A stretch of 64,000 nucleotides of DNA from Temnothorax longispinosus. Lineage: Eukaryota > Arthropoda > Insecta > Hymenoptera > Formicidae. The position numbers were made by a program, and so were the translations under genes. Under the pieces are notes generated by a model, which saw nothing but the letters and a program-made list of their open reading frames with translations, was not told the DNA's origin and did not search any database. The stretch is from assembly GCF_030848805.1 (NCBI RefSeq), contig NC_092359.1:5693001-5757000 (forward strand), written 5' to 3'. Positions 27,660 to 42,507 of this stretch are shown here, one piece after another (the first letter of the stretch is position 1; each line of letters starts with the position of its first letter).

Positions 27660-29858
27660 TGCTGGTAGCGGCACGCTTCTAAGCGACTAGCTACTGTCCG
27701 CTATTGAGGACATTCAACGCCACGCGGATTAAAGCGCCGACTAAACAATTATAGAGGCTTTGCGAGCTTATTTGACGAATAAATTGCGTGCCGTTGACTA
27801 TGTTCGCAAGGGAAAAAACTCGATTATTACAGACGTCTCTTCGTTCTACAAGCTGTGTATATACAGTGCTCGTGAAACTTAAACTTAACTTAAATCGCGT
27901 AATTGCAATTTTCGCGACCCACCCAATTATCATTTGTCATCGAGTGACTGACGGTGAATCCCGCGCGACTATACACACTCGCGATCGCTCGATAGCAACG
28001 AGACGTATCGATTTTAGTTTGTTCACGCCGTTCACGCGGACACGGCACGGCGAAACAAAGGGGCACACGTCGGCGGGGGTTTTAATAATGCCGGGGGTGC
28101 TCTGTGCCCGTCGTTCGAGGGATCGATCGCCGCGCGGCCGGCGCGTTACGGTGATCCAGAATATATGACATAAAATTTGCAAGTGCGTGACGAATTTGTG
28201 CGTGCGTGCGTGTGGAAAAAAATTCCTCTTTCCCTTTCTCTTTCTCATGTGTGTGAGTGCTATCTTTTTTGTCTTTTTTTTTCTTTTAAATCGTTTTACC
28301 GGGTATGGTCTCTATGTCCGGCAGGCCCATGCTTGCACCTTGCGCCGCGCAAACTTGCAGCCGACTGACCGCCAGGTAAGCAGGCATGCTCGCCTCGCCG
28401 GTGCTGGGCGCTTTCAAGCCGGCCACGTATCCTAGCAACTGGAAATCAATTTCTAATGGCAACACGCGCCGCTGCCTTTCCTCGAAACTCGAAAGCCGAG
28501 GAACGGGAGCGTTCTCGACCACGGTTCTTCGACGGTTCTCGTCGACACTGGCCGGTATCGCCATATGCCTTAAAGTTAAAGTCTTTTTAAGTTTCGCTTC
28601 TTTTTACGTTTCTTCACTATCGCCAAAATAGAAGACAGCGCGCGATACATAACTATATTTCAGAAATTCAGACAGTTTATGCTCTATTAATGCGTTTATC
28701 AGATTTAGCGTGTAGCATTATTAGTTCCCACGTAATTATACTCTAAAAATATCGTAGCTAGCAGAAAGTTCTAAAAAAAGTCTTAAATACATCACAAAGA
28801 CATTTATAAAAGACGACATAATTTTTTAAACGTTTTTCAGATGTATTTCAAAAGCTTCTGCTAGCTGGGATTTATCTCTAAACAGAATTATAAGCTTGCG
28901 CACTGTTGTTTATAGTATCAAATTTATATAGTATCAAATTATACTCAATTTAAGTAATTGTTAACCATTCCTCTAGGTCGAGCGTTACTGCTTCTCAATA
29001 TTGTTAATAAATGAAACAATGTTAATTTAACTAAACCAATGAAGTTAAAAAATAATAGATACTGTTTTGTACATTTGATGGGCCTGGCAAGCTTATAATT
29101 ACATTTTCTATAATATATGTTATTTATAAGCAACAAATTATATGTACAAAAATTGATAATTATTCTCATGATGTAAGTAGACTGACTGTTCTAGAGTTTT
29201 ATTGATAATACTTTAGTCACTTTAGTGACGTATTTCAATAATATATTTCTGAAATGCGTCAAATGCGTGATCTTAGGCTGGTAACTGCAATTAAAAACCT
29301 GCAGTCATAAAGCTTCGTTAAATTTTTACAAGTTAATGCCGCGTCTGTCGGATAGGTAGCGCTAGTGTCGCGTGACACCTGCCGCAGTCGCGTCCGATCA
29401 GTCCGGTGACTCCGATGTATATCGCGCGTTGGTCACGTAGGCTGGTTTCCTATCATTTTCTTGATAAGATTGTAATTATTGTCAGTGTTGATTGCCGTAA
29501 GCTCGCGGATCACTCGTCAATTAGTGCAACGATCGCCGTGCGGAATTCGCTGGTGCGAGGAATATCGGTAGGTACGAGAGGATTCTTCGCTATCAATTCC
29601 TGTCACCTTTCTAACCTCATTCCTCCAAGTTTCTGCTCCGCTGCTCCGTATTTCGAATCCGTAGTTGATTCGCCGAGCGTATGATTAACAAAATCTGATG
29701 AGCTACGTGAATGCGAACAAAAGTGCGAGATATTCTCTCGTAAAAACCGTACACTTGTATAACCTCTAAATTTATATTTTCTGCGTTGTATGTTTGTGTT
29801 TATGTATGACTTGGCGTTATAACATTATCAATAAGCTTTTGTTCTTTTTGCATTCAAG
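27660..29858 (+). promoter_or_regulatory. Promoter and 5' UTR region of the Tat-SF1 gene
   Basis: The segment at 27660-28560 is GC- and CpG-rich in an AT-rich setting, and it ends with a strong donor, CGCCAG|GTAAGC, at 28375/28376. A second GC-rich patch (29340-29567) has a TCAGT initiator-like word near 29398 and a donor at 29567/29568. Both could splice to the acceptor 'cattcaag' at 29858, 36 bases before the start codon of the Tat-SF1 gene. So one or two alternative non-coding first exons are likely. The open frames on both strands here look like products of GC-rich composition and were not called. Confidence 0.4.
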
Positions 29859-29893
29859 GTCCGTCGTTGGCAAGCTGATCTAATGAGCCATTG

Positions 29894-32800
29894 ATGATGG
29901 CTGACACGCCGTCAGTCACTAAAGACGCAGAAGAATCAGGGAAACCAGATGATCCTACGAAGAATTATGAATTCGACGGGGAAACGTACATCTATACCGA
30001 CAAGGCAACGAACATTAGCTATAAGTTTGACCAAGAGAATAATAAATGGATTGTGAAGGAAGACAATAAAAGCTCCGATAGTAAGAACAGCTCCGACGGG
30101 ACGGAAAAGAAGGAAGACTCGAGCCTCGAAGCTGGCGCGGCCGATACTTTTGGCTTTGAGAACGACACGCACACTTATACAGATCCGAACGATGGCAGCG
30201 TATACTTCTGGGACAAGGAAAAGAACGCCTGGTTTCCGAAAGTTGACGAGGACTTCATGGCCAAGTATCAGATGAGCTACGGTTTTACGGATACGAGTAC
30301 ACCGCAGGCAAAACCGCCGGAGCCGAAAGAGCCTCCGCTCTCACAGAAAGCCAAGGAAGACAAGGAGCAGAGGAAAATGGAGGCCAAACGAAAAGCTCAG
30401 GAACCGCCGACCTGGTTCGAGGTTGACGAGGCGCACAACACCGCTATTTACGTATCTGGCCTACCTTTGGACATCGCTATAGACGAGCTCACGCAACTCT
30501 TCGCCAAATGTGGCCTCATAGCAAGGGACGAAAGGGGAAAGGACAAGATCAAGCTGTACAGAGATGGCAATGGAGAACCAAAGGGGGACGCTCTCTGCAC
30601 CTACATCAAGGTAGGAATGTATGTCTTATAATTTAATTTATATATATTGCTATAATATATAATCTATCCTCAATTTGTTTTTAATATTGCCGACAATATC
30701 GCACTGCAAAAATTGATATATCAGTATTTTATTATACATCGTTAAATACAGAGAGTATATCGATCTTATGTTGATATATGTACAGACGAAGCGAGAGATG
30801 AAAAATTAACGAACACACGAATGGATAAAAAAATAAAGATACCACACAAAGAGTTTCGTCCTGCTTTTTGACTAACTAACTGCGATCTGACTGCAATTCA
30901 TTTATAAAAACTATGCACTATATGATTAGCGATATAAACTAATATCGCTGATACATTTTGATTAATTATTGTATGATTATAATTTATTGCTTATTTAATT
31001 CGCGTGTCGTGATCACCCGCGCGAAATTGTGACAAGTGTCAACAACGTGAAATATTTTTATCGATACATGAACTCTTCACGCGTTACAGTTAATTAATCG
31101 TGCAAGATATTGCTTAGCAAAATAATTATTGAACTAGAAGAAGATAGTTCTAGAGAGATGATTAATTTTCCTTAATGATATTACGCGATATAGATAAGTA
31201 CACGGAGACTATTTAGACGTCAGTAAATGCGGTGGCTATAATATTCGGATCATTAATTAGATCTCATCATTAACATCAATAGATCTATTCAGAAACTTTG
31301 AATATTCAGACCACGGGCGCCGTTAGTCGGGGAGGAAGGGAGGAGGATGCGTTCCCCTAAATATATCCGCAAGTACATGATAATAATTTATGCTTACATG
31401 TGTAACCTTAAAATCCTAACAAGTTAAATTTTAAACTGTATTTTTTTATTTTTTATTTTTTGTTTTTTTTTTTGTTTCCAAAGTCTTCCCCAAAAATTTA
31501 TAGCTAACAGCGCCAGTGCAGACAGATGAATCTCTTGAAGAATTTATTTTGAGATTAATTTTAGTAAAATAATTTTCTTACGATCTTGCAAAATTAATTT
31601 TTACAACAACAGTCATAAATAATATGTATTATAGTAAAATAACGTTGGCAGTTTAACAGTGTCGTTGTAGTAAAAGTTTATCCTTTAAATGGTGTTTTTT
31701 CTCTTAGCTGGTGTATATTATATAACAGAGCAGTAATAAGTCGAGGCTGCAATTATAACTAATTATATCGATATAATGATTCAAGTTTTTCTTTCACGGC
31801 TTCAACAAAACCTCTTCCCGCGCGAAGTCGTTTATTTTATTATGAAACTGCGTGAGAACGTTGTTCATATCCGCTAAATTCTGGGATTGATGCCCGTTGG
31901 CTAGAAAAGCGCCGTATTCTCGACCTTGGGGCAATACTTGGGCAACCCTTGGCGCAGCTGATTGCACACGGGTTCTATTCGAGCGATGCCGCGTGCGCTC
32001 TTTAGGCTGCATCATCTTCACGCTGTCAAACAATTATTTTGAAAAGATTATTAATTGTAGAACACTTTAATTGCTAAGTATTTGTATGCTTGAAAATTTT
32101 GAAAAAAATTTTTAAACATATATTTTATATATTAAACTTAGTTTAATATGATGGTATTAGTACTTAGAAGGTGGTCGCGATCCCAGTTTAACACCATGGG
32201 CCCATTGTTGATTCTCTCCCTGATCTAACCAATTTCTTCTCGAATTACCGCGATTCTTCTTCCTTTCACCCTGTTTCCTCTGTTCGTCTAAATACTTCTT
32301 GCCCTTCTTTCTGGGCTTTAATCTTTGGTTTTGCGGCGCGAAGGGGTCCGACTTCTTGCGTCTTCTGGCTAAAAATGTCGCGGACAAATTCAGTTACATT
32401 TATATCAGTAAAGTTACGTTATAAAAGCTTTTTCTGCTGAATGTTGCGAATGCATTTCTCACCTAAACGACCGGCGGGCACTTCGCATATATAATGCTTC
32501 CGTTCCACACAACTCCTTGCACTCCACTTATATTTCAACGCGGGATCCATTATTATACAATGCCACGCGTACTTCTTAGATCTCCCGGGCTCCATTTTCC
32601 CGAAACTCTGGAAAACCATCTTTTCACCTGTTACACCCCACTCCCAGGCCATCTGTTGCCAGTTGAAAATTCCACCGATCCACCGCTCCAGTTTCGCTGT
32701 CGATATTTATAGATGCAGTTAAAAATTGAACGGGATATAACAATCAGACGAAACGATAATAGCCTAAATACTTACTGAACTGATCCCCCATCAGGTACTT

Positions 32801-35800
32801 CCTCAGCATCTTGTCCTTTCCATTTCTGTCCAATATCGCCAGAGTAGCATTTCTGTCCTTGCAGTGAAAGTACGCGTCTCTCCATGGTGCCGTGCCGGCG
32901 CTCAGATAATAACAAAATCGCTTCAGTCGAAAGAATCCCACGGGACAGGCGAATCGTCTCACGGGTTCATACTGTCGCAGTGTTATGGATTGATTAGTCA
33001 AAGGACTAATATCAGAGTTCGACGGCTTCAGAACGGCCGAGGATAAACCTATAAAAAAAAGAAAGAAAGAAATCAGATATGATAATCTCATTATATCTCG
33101 CTAAATTGTGAAAGTTTCATATTTTTAGATATTTGGAAACATATCTTAGGAATCTAGAGAATAGAAAAACCTCAACAATTTTGAGATTTTTTACTCAATG
33201 TGACGCCATTTCTAATTGAAAAAAATTATGACTAATTTTCCTATTATAAAATGTCAAGTTGGCGTCCACCATATTTACGATTTTTATTTTTACAATATTC
33301 GGCGAAAAAAGAATCTTTTTAAACGTACTAGATACTCGAGGACTCTTTGAGGAAGAGAGAGTCAGAACTTTGTAACTTCATAATATATTGCAGAAATGCT
33401 AAAAATGGGATGCTGACTTCACAAAGGTGCGTTACACTCTTCTGAGATCAGCAACTTTCAACAGTTCTATTTTGACGTGTGTTTCATGTTCTGATAAATC
33501 TCGGTATTTTAAAAATGCACATTTTTATCTCTTACTTGTATAATTTATGCGCATAATTGAAAATTTATCGCGTTCCGAGTGAATACATTTTTGTTCCGTG
33601 GCCTTGAGCGGAATTTTAAGCATTATGTAATGCCGTCTGCGGTTTATGCGTGACTAGGCGCCACCATTGCATAGTCGAGATATAATATCGAGCATTATAA
33701 ATTATTGAGCATTGTCTCGTAAAATAGATTATTTAATCTATCCTCCGCCTCTCGTATGACAACAGATTTGCAACGCTCTCAGGTTATCATTTAAATGTAA
33801 ATGTTCTATTTCGAGGACACGCCCGCATTTCGTCGTGCGACTTCTGTAATCTACCGGGGTAAACTTATAAATCATATCTTTTATCTTTGTATTCATGTGT
33901 ATTCATCTCGGGTGTATGTTATATGTTTACGCGATTTTGTAGACTTTGCTTATCTGACAAGAAACAATGGAAAGAAGCACGGTGTTACATCGATGCCTCG
34001 TTATTGAAGGAAAAAAAAAACGAATTTCTGTTCGTTATAATCTTACCGTGATCTAAGTACCTGCGGGACATTCGATTGTTTCGATCGATTGCAATTTTTA
34101 GGGCGTGACAGGTCCTTTGAATGAAACAGACCGTATTAAATAGAACAGCTTTCTATGATAACGATACGCGATATCTGATGCGCGCATACAATAGGTATAC
34201 CGTTATCTATAATCGACATTTGATGTCAAGTTAAAGTGCCGGTTAATTAAGATCTCAAATTGCAAACGATTCAAGAGATTTTAAGGATCTCGTGTAATCT
34301 ATGTTCCTGAGAAGGTTTAACAATTTCGAGAAAGACATGCAATTCGCGACTTATAATGATTCTATGAAAGACTAGCGGAAGAGGATTTGTCGGGTGTGTG
34401 CCAACGTTTATTGCAGATATAGCTATTACGAAAGTAACATATATATAAGCAGCGCAGCAGCGATATGTTAGCAATGATTATTTGTCGTACATATCCAATT
34501 AATTATTCAGAGATCCATCTCCGTGAGTCATCGTCGCGTAGATGAACCTCATGGCGCGCATGTCACTATAAATTCCATTTATGATACACAACCAGTATCG
34601 TATGCCTATTAATAAATACCAGGGATTTAACCTTTCCGCCCGCAGGGCTCCGATATGGAAAACACATTCTCGTTCGCACGACAATTACGCGTATGAAAGG
34701 ACCGAGCGCTTTTATCGAAGCTCGTATCCACGCAATCCAGCAATTCGTAGCGCGGGCAAATCGATGAGGTAAACAAATTGAAGTAAGTGGAAAAAGCGTA
34801 TTAGGCCTCGGTAAATCTATTTAAATCGGAATAACGTATTAATATATCACGGTATCAGTTTTGACCTCGATAATAAATGACGCGAGGTTAATGAATTGGA
34901 AAGCAACTTTAGCCGTTCTTTTTTTTCCTTTTTATTATCTTCGTAATGAGCAAGAAAAGTCAGATTACGAAATAGAAAAATAACGTGTTAAAAGTACTTT
35001 TCAGTCGAGATTGAACGCATGGCGTTCAGTAAGGTTTTTTTTTCGTTTCGTTAAATTGCCATTTTACGTACATACTTCTCTTGGACAAGATTATCATTCA
35101 AATTGTTAAGTAGGTAGCGCAAATAACACCCGCTGTTTTGTTCTAAATATAGCTAAATTATTCTAAATAAATTTTATTCTAAATTTAGGTTCCTCTTATG
35201 TAATCTTTTAAATGGTCATTTAATTGCTGATGGTAGAGTCTTGATTTTAAGCGATGATACATATGTACAAGTATGATATAGTATAGACCGTAGATTTAAA
35301 TGGGTCAGTATCAAACAGTTAATCGGCTAGCTAATGCCCGGAGCGCATGTTAAAGCATAGCGATTGCACTGAAAGCCCGTTCGAAGCGTTCAAACGCACA
35401 TTTACACACGTCAGAATTCTGCTAGAACTGGTTTCTACGAACAATAAAAACCAGTAGCACTGTCTACAATTTTACGCCTCTCATAATTACTGTATGATCG
35501 ATTTTAGTTAGTCACCGACTGAAACTAGCGTTGCGCATGTACCGATTTGAATGAGCTCTATGGAGAGAGAGAGAAAGCTGGTTAAATATAATTAAAATTT
35601 TTAAGAATTAAAAATATCCTTGAAATGTTGTAAAATGGTTATAAAATTCACGAAATATCCTTTGCCGGAATTTTCTATGCGTCCAACTGCATGTGAATTT
35701 GCAAACTATGCTAAAATTTGCTCCGGCTTTGGACGCTGCGATATACGACTTGTTTTAAAATGCGAGACATAACAAACGAGATGGTCAGCGCGTATGTTGC

Positions 35801-38800
35801 ATATTTCATTTCGGCGGAAAATTCAGGTTCCGAGAGACCGTATTTAAATCTCTAATGTGAAAATTTATCCTGATTTCCTAGTTTTTACAAAATATGATTT
35901 GGTACAAATGTTAGAATTAGATTTTCTGTTTCAATGTTTTTTTAAAAATTAAATTTTGTAAAAAGTTGTTTGGCCGGAATTTTTTTTCTTAGAAACATCG
36001 CATTTATCAGTCGGAAATAATTCATTTTTCTCTTGTCAAATTCGCACATCCTTAGTATAACATATGCGTCCTCTTATCACAGGTGCGCAAACTGGTGTCT
36101 GATACCGAAATAACTGTTGCGTTAGTGACAAAAAATACTGTGCAAGTAGCGGCAGCTTATTCATACATAAATATTCAACCATATAGGAAGTCACGTAATA
36201 CTATTTTTTCTATTTATGGACGCGTAAATGTGCAATAATAGATAATTGTTTTTTAGAACTGACATTAAATTCTTGAATAATTAATATTTTCATTCAAGAA
36301 GAAAATGTAGAACATACGAAAAAAAATATATGAAGTAACTTATATTTTGTTAGCGATTTTGTACGAACGTATAAATTGTCACGTAGTTTATAGGAATTGC
36401 AAATATCACGGGTCACAGTCGATAAACTCGCATAAACATCTAACGTGCGCTCAAGAGCTAGCTCGAATTACTTAAAGTTAAAATTGTAGTTGAAGTTGAT
36501 AATTCTCGTTTGCAGCACCCATTATCGATAGCGTTGCACGATCGTGTTATAACCTTCGAAGAAAGGTCTCGCGAGTTATCCGATATATTTTCAAGCTCGT
36601 CTAATCGGCTGATATCGATAGTCGACGACAGGAAATTTATATTTATGGTGTATGTACTGTATGTCTACCCACAACTTGCGCTTTCATTCATACATACGTT
36701 TATGGCACAAGGCTAAACCTTCGGGTGGCTTGGGTGGACATTCTTCTCATATTTCCAGAATTTATATCGCTGCTTTCGCGAACGAACTGGTATTATCGGT
36801 AATTGGTCAATTAACCTTTGATTTTTATTCGTCACGTTGTCAAAGAGAGTTGATCGATTCAGGTGAATTATATAAACTTTTATTCGTCATAAATCGTAAA
36901 GGCTGCAGTCGTTCGACTGTAATTAATTGTTGAATAATTAAATCATTTTTATTCAAATAAAATTCATAAATTTCTATATGAAATAAAGTTTCGTCGAATC
37001 ATATATATCAATGATATACAATTTCTTAATATAAGAATTATATCATTGACTAATTTTGAGTTTCTAAATTTGTATTCTTGCTCACAAATCTGATTTGATG
37101 GTATCGTTCTGTTGGTATCGTTCCTGCCTAGATTCGATCTCGCGAAAATAGATCGCTACGTCTGTTCAGAAACTATATATGTTTGTTAGACTAGGACACG
37201 TGTTCCGATCGTTAATTTATTCGCGGTTTCCATCAGAAAATGCACGGTAAAATATGCGCGTCCCGAAACTGTCTGCGCAACGTTTCACCTGCAAGCCGTT
37301 TAATCTTACATGCAGAAATTTCACATTCGAGCTTTTATTGAACTTTAGCGCACGGCGGCAGTTAAATACAGCTTTCTCGAGAAAAATGCAGTGAATAAAA
37401 CAACGTCAGGTTAAACAGGATTAATAATCAAAGCACTTTTCTCAGAATAGGAAATCTTTTCGTAAGAACATAGTGTGTTGACTTAATTCTATTATAACAG
37501 ACTGCAGTTACTTTTGTTTATTTTATATCTGTGCCACATTTAGAATTTTTTGTTTAACGATGAAAATTGATCATATTTATTAGCGATATTATCACACAAT
37601 TTTCAAATTCATGCAAATAACAATTATACGTTGTATCTTCGTAACTACCGATCTATATTGGAACTGTCATTAGGCTGCCAATTAGCAAAGCGCGTAACTG
37701 CTAATAGGTACAAACAACTCAATAGTGTCTCAGCATTGAGAGATATTTGTTCACGATTACGTCTATGCTTGGTGAATTATTCTATACATAATCAAGATGT
37801 TAATTTATATTTAATATTTTTTTCAGTTTACAAAACAGTATTTCGGTTTTCTGTTAATTTATATTAACTAATAATGATCAAATTTGCCGGAAAATGTTTT
37901 ATAAAATTATAATAGACATTAATTCAGGTACTATGATTGTTTAATTGATATTGCCCACATTTCGGCAACAAGCAAAATTGCACAGGGCACCAGATAGATT
38001 AACCGCAAGGTTAAATACGGGTTAATTATATAATAATACCCGAATTGTGTTATTACGATGGGAATCGTAATTGTAGGAGGGAAGCACTGATTCTCTCCCT
38101 TTAAATGATCCTTCATTACTGTAATTTCGTTGTTTCAATACAATTGATCTCCGAACATGCTGATGGTATATCCATTATAAATTGTTATACTCTACGTTTA
38201 CATTTTTTTTTTAAATACAATACTTTATTCCGCAAATTTTTAATTAGAATTATTCACATCTGAAAAAGGTATATATAGCCATCTTTCTTATTACCTATCT
38301 CTTCGGATTAATCGCGCGCTGAAATCTCTCCGTGTTTACCCACTCACCCGTACGCCGGATCGTCCCTCTCATCGGGATCGTCCGCAATCTGCTTAATCCA
38401 CTTTGCACACTTTAAATTAATTACCTGCGACGCACAGAAACAGGGCCCAACACTTCCACATGTCTACTCCGCACGTCGTTTATTCGCCGAGGTGCTCGAT
38501 ACAGAATTTGCAATATGCATGCAGGATCGTCCTCATTCTCGTTCCTTGAACCTCGCCTCTCTTCCGATATCACACATTGGTAGTCGCCGGTTTCGTCAGA
38601 TCCGCGAAGTCGCGCGGGAGAAAAAAAATCGGCTGGTCCGATTTCACACCCTTCGTCTCTTTTTCTTTTTAAGATCAATTAAGATATCGTGTCGTTAGGG
38701 TCTAACCAGACTGTCGTCGATCCGGACGATGGGGGACCGTTCTTCGGCGGAGGTTCGCGGCCGACTGAAGCCGCCGCTTCCATTCCGCTCGGCGCGTACC

Positions 38801-41800
38801 TTCGCGCGCTCCGAGCTTACGAGCGGAATTCTCTCGCGCGCCTCCCCTATCGCCCAGACGCTACCGTGATCCTTTTCCCGATCCCAAGGAGCTACAGATC
38901 TGTCTGGCTTACCCTGATTTCGTTCAACGCGAGTGCGCTTTGCGCAGTTAAGGAGATAACTGCATTTACGCTTTCGCATATTCCGCTTATTTTCATAATC
39001 ATCTGGGACGTTTTTCGTGACAAAAATTTCTCGTAAAATATATTTAGCGATTTGCATGTATAATAGTTACTTCATATGTTAGAGATTTTACGTTTCATTA
39101 ACAAAATGTTCATTAGAGCACTTTTAAGTTTGCATTCCTTTAACATCTGCCATTTGCCTTGATTAAGGTGATTTCGAAATAGCGGAATCTGTCACTGTAC
39201 ATGGCGTACGAACGCAATTTAATATAATTTCCGTTCACGTTTTGAATACTACCAAACGCCTTAAGACTCAAGGATGCATGAACTTAGTAAGCGTAGAGCG
39301 TGCGATAATTGCGCGTCAACGATATAGGAATTGTTGAACAAACTCAACGTAGCTGCGTCGACAACTCGCAAAATGTTTGAGAAACTGCGCTTCAACAAAG
39401 CTGGAGTGCCTCAACACACTACGCTCAATATCGTAAAACGAAGCGTAGAATATATAAGCATTAGTAACTTTGCAACAGAGAAGGTTTCAGCACCACTCAA
39501 TGCCGAGAGTATTTTATCAGCAACGAGGATTTGGTGAATACAGAACCGGAACTAACGAATTATTATTATACTTTCCTGGTTCCATTAAATAACGCAGAGT
39601 TATGCAAAAAGGAATATAAAGCATAAAGTAATTACACTCAAAAGCGGTCATTTGTTATTTATCACGCTCATAACTTATAATTAATGTAAAATTAATCAAG
39701 TTGTATAGAAAAATTATTTACCAATAATACTTTCGACACTTTTGTCTATTGATTAATTATTGAATTATATTTGGATGGCAGGTTGTTACTTGCAATAATC
39801 ATAACTTGTAATTAATTGAGTAATGAAAGAACACGAGATTGTTCCGTCATTGATAAATTCTTACATATAATACAACTCTATATAATTAATTAACGATATA
39901 CGTAAGACTAGGGATGAAAGCGTGACGATCTCAAATTGGGCGTATACCCACTTCTAAAATATCATTGAGACGAGATCTACCAGACGAGCGTTTCCGTTTA
40001 ATGGCAGACTGCCAATTGGGTGCATTAACGTCTATCTGTCCGATAGTATCTTTTGGAGAGTTAACGTCCAAATGGAGTTGATTAGAATGTAGTAACGATA
40101 GTAAGCCAGGAATAGCAGGAAATGTCAGCAAATAAGTCTGAGATATTGCGAGGCTCTAAGAACGCAATTTGCCACCGTCGAATCAGATTTTGCGAATCTT
40201 GAGCTTTAATTATTCCTACCGGTTTATCGCGCTCGGGAAGATTTAGCGCAGTGCAGGAAGTATGTTGAATACACGGTGCGCTCGAAAAATATATAATGGA
40301 TTCTAAAAATCCTACTATCGCGTTGCGTGTGTCAGAAACGCCGCGTCTGTTCTAATTTTATCTCTGAAAAATGCACCGACTGCATATTCGTGATATAGCT
40401 ATTATGCACTTCATACGACGCCCTTAGTCACTATCGCGGTTGCATAATTTAGATAAATCCACTCGTTTCTCCTTCTCTCGTACGAGAGACAGCTATTTTT
40501 GCATACGCTTTCATATCATCGCAGTAACTATAAATAGTGACAGCTTTCTTATAATAGATGACGGTGACGAAATCGTTAAATAATATATTCCAACTTTTGA
40601 ATATTGAATATTTAATCGTGTTTAAACAATCTACTTAAATACTGCGCGTTCAATGTTGGATTGCGACATCAAAGCGCGAGTTTTTCTTCTGCTTTTTTAC
40701 ACATGTAAATGCAGATCGTGTTTTCGCGGGTGATGACGGGGGCGATGTTACATTCAAACTACTATGACGGCGATTCATTTGCGCATTCCTGATGCCTTTG
40801 AAAGGCACACCGGGAATGCTGCAATTCGCGGAATTGCAATTTGGGGTGGGCTGAGACGACTGCGTGCCTGAAATCACAACGGTACGATTGACAGATTCAA
40901 GTAATTCTAGATATTGCGTCAGGCATTATGGAGATGTAGATGCGGCGGTCATGTTTATGGCTTGAGAATCGCCGTCGCCATACGGTTACGTCAGTATAAT
41001 GTTATGTTGAGTTATAGCCACTTAAAAGCGTTAGCTCATTTTTTTCGCACTTAAATGATCTTATCAGTAAATTTCCTGAATTTTCACGCTCTGAAGCTTA
41101 CGCGAATTAATCCTTCTTACAGCGAGTTTTTCTATCAATATCTAAAACAAATATTTAAGACAAATGTATTCTTTATTCTTTATTCTTCAACAAGTTATAT
41201 AGGTCTTATTTGCAATATTTCACGTTTATATACTACACACAGATCTCAGTAGCATAAATGAGAAGATAACAGTAATTCTTGACCAAGTTTCCGTATCGGG
41301 CAAGATCACGTGTGCTCCGATTGTACGTTACAAGCATTTCTAAATTTCTCTCTCAAGGTCAGAGGAGTAAGTTATAAAATTGTAGATATATAAGTTATGA
41401 AATTGCAAATAAAATGTACGATATTTAAGAAAGCTTGGGGCAGTGCTCCCCAAAAGTTAATCATACGTGTGCGAATAACAAATCATTGCCATTTGCCAAT
41501 GTAATTGAACCGTCGGGAGCTCCGATCTGAAGCTGTCTCGACTAGATTTACACAAGCGGGTGCGTTCTTCTTTCACGTAGTACATACATTTACCGCGAAA
41601 GGAAGCGATCGACGCTTTCGCAGGAGCGGGAAGGTCAGCTACGTTATACATCATTAAAACTGCATGCTGTAAGGGTGGGTATGCAATGTGCCGTAGGGGA
41701 TATTCGAAGAAGTCAGTTTTTATTGGTTGTTGAAAGAGTTGAGTAACATTTCATTCAGCATCCTCGCAATCGCTTAGTCGTCAAAAGGAAAGATCGAGAC

Positions 41801-42445
41801 GTCTCGCTGTCGGCGACGCTCATATCCATTCATGAGACGTTTGTTTTTTTTTTGTCGCGAGGAAATTTCACCGGCATAAATTCGCAATTTGCAAAGCCGT
41901 AATTTCCGCGACGTCTGTCGTTATTTAAATACCGAAGTGTTAACAGTTCTTAATTGTGCCGCCGGGGCGAGCTCGCCCGCGGCGCACATACGACAGTAAA
42001 GACAAAACGACGATTTTTACGAGCGCTCCCGTACGCGCTCGTGCGCACTTTAGATCGTATGGAATTCCGGAAACCGGTTTTGCAAAATGTGCTGCGCGTA
42101 TATATGCGCTCGCGACGCGCGTAGTGTCGTCTCGTAGGAAAAGAGAGACGCTGCGCCTAATATGGGAAGGGTTTTATCGCCGGAGTTTCTGTGGTTTCGA
42201 TTGGAAACAATGAAATGAAATGGCGAAGGCATACTTGTCTCGTCGGCAGGCAGCAGTTAGAAGAAACAGAAGATATTAAATGAATGACTTGCTAGAACCT
42301 GTAAGGTCAGATCAGGATCAATTCGTATACTTTATTGCGTTAAAAGATTTATACGAATTATACTCTTTGCAAGATTGATGTCAATTCAGTACCTACGGAA
42401 GAGATATAGACAGATTTCTATTTTTTAATTAAATACATGTCCTTC

Positions 42446-42507
<62 letters not shown>

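Noticed and set aside
28286..28564. 92-residue minus-strand frame (MAIPASVDENRRR...)
   Set aside because: It lies in the GC-rich promoter region, with overlapping frames on the other strand and no recognised domain or splice partner.
32744..33091. 115-residue frame starting MRLSYLISFF as the first lectin exon
   Set aside because: Its first 15 residues come from the polypyrimidine tract of a strong 3' splice site; the exon at 38461-38425 joins in phase and gives a better signal peptide. The rest of the frame is used from 33048.
38421..38678. Minus-strand frame containing DETGDYQCVIS, similar to an immunoglobulin-domain motif
   Set aside because: The motif is short, the remaining frame has no Ig features, and the region overlaps the lectin signal-peptide exon in another frame. 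Probably chance in GC-rich DNA.
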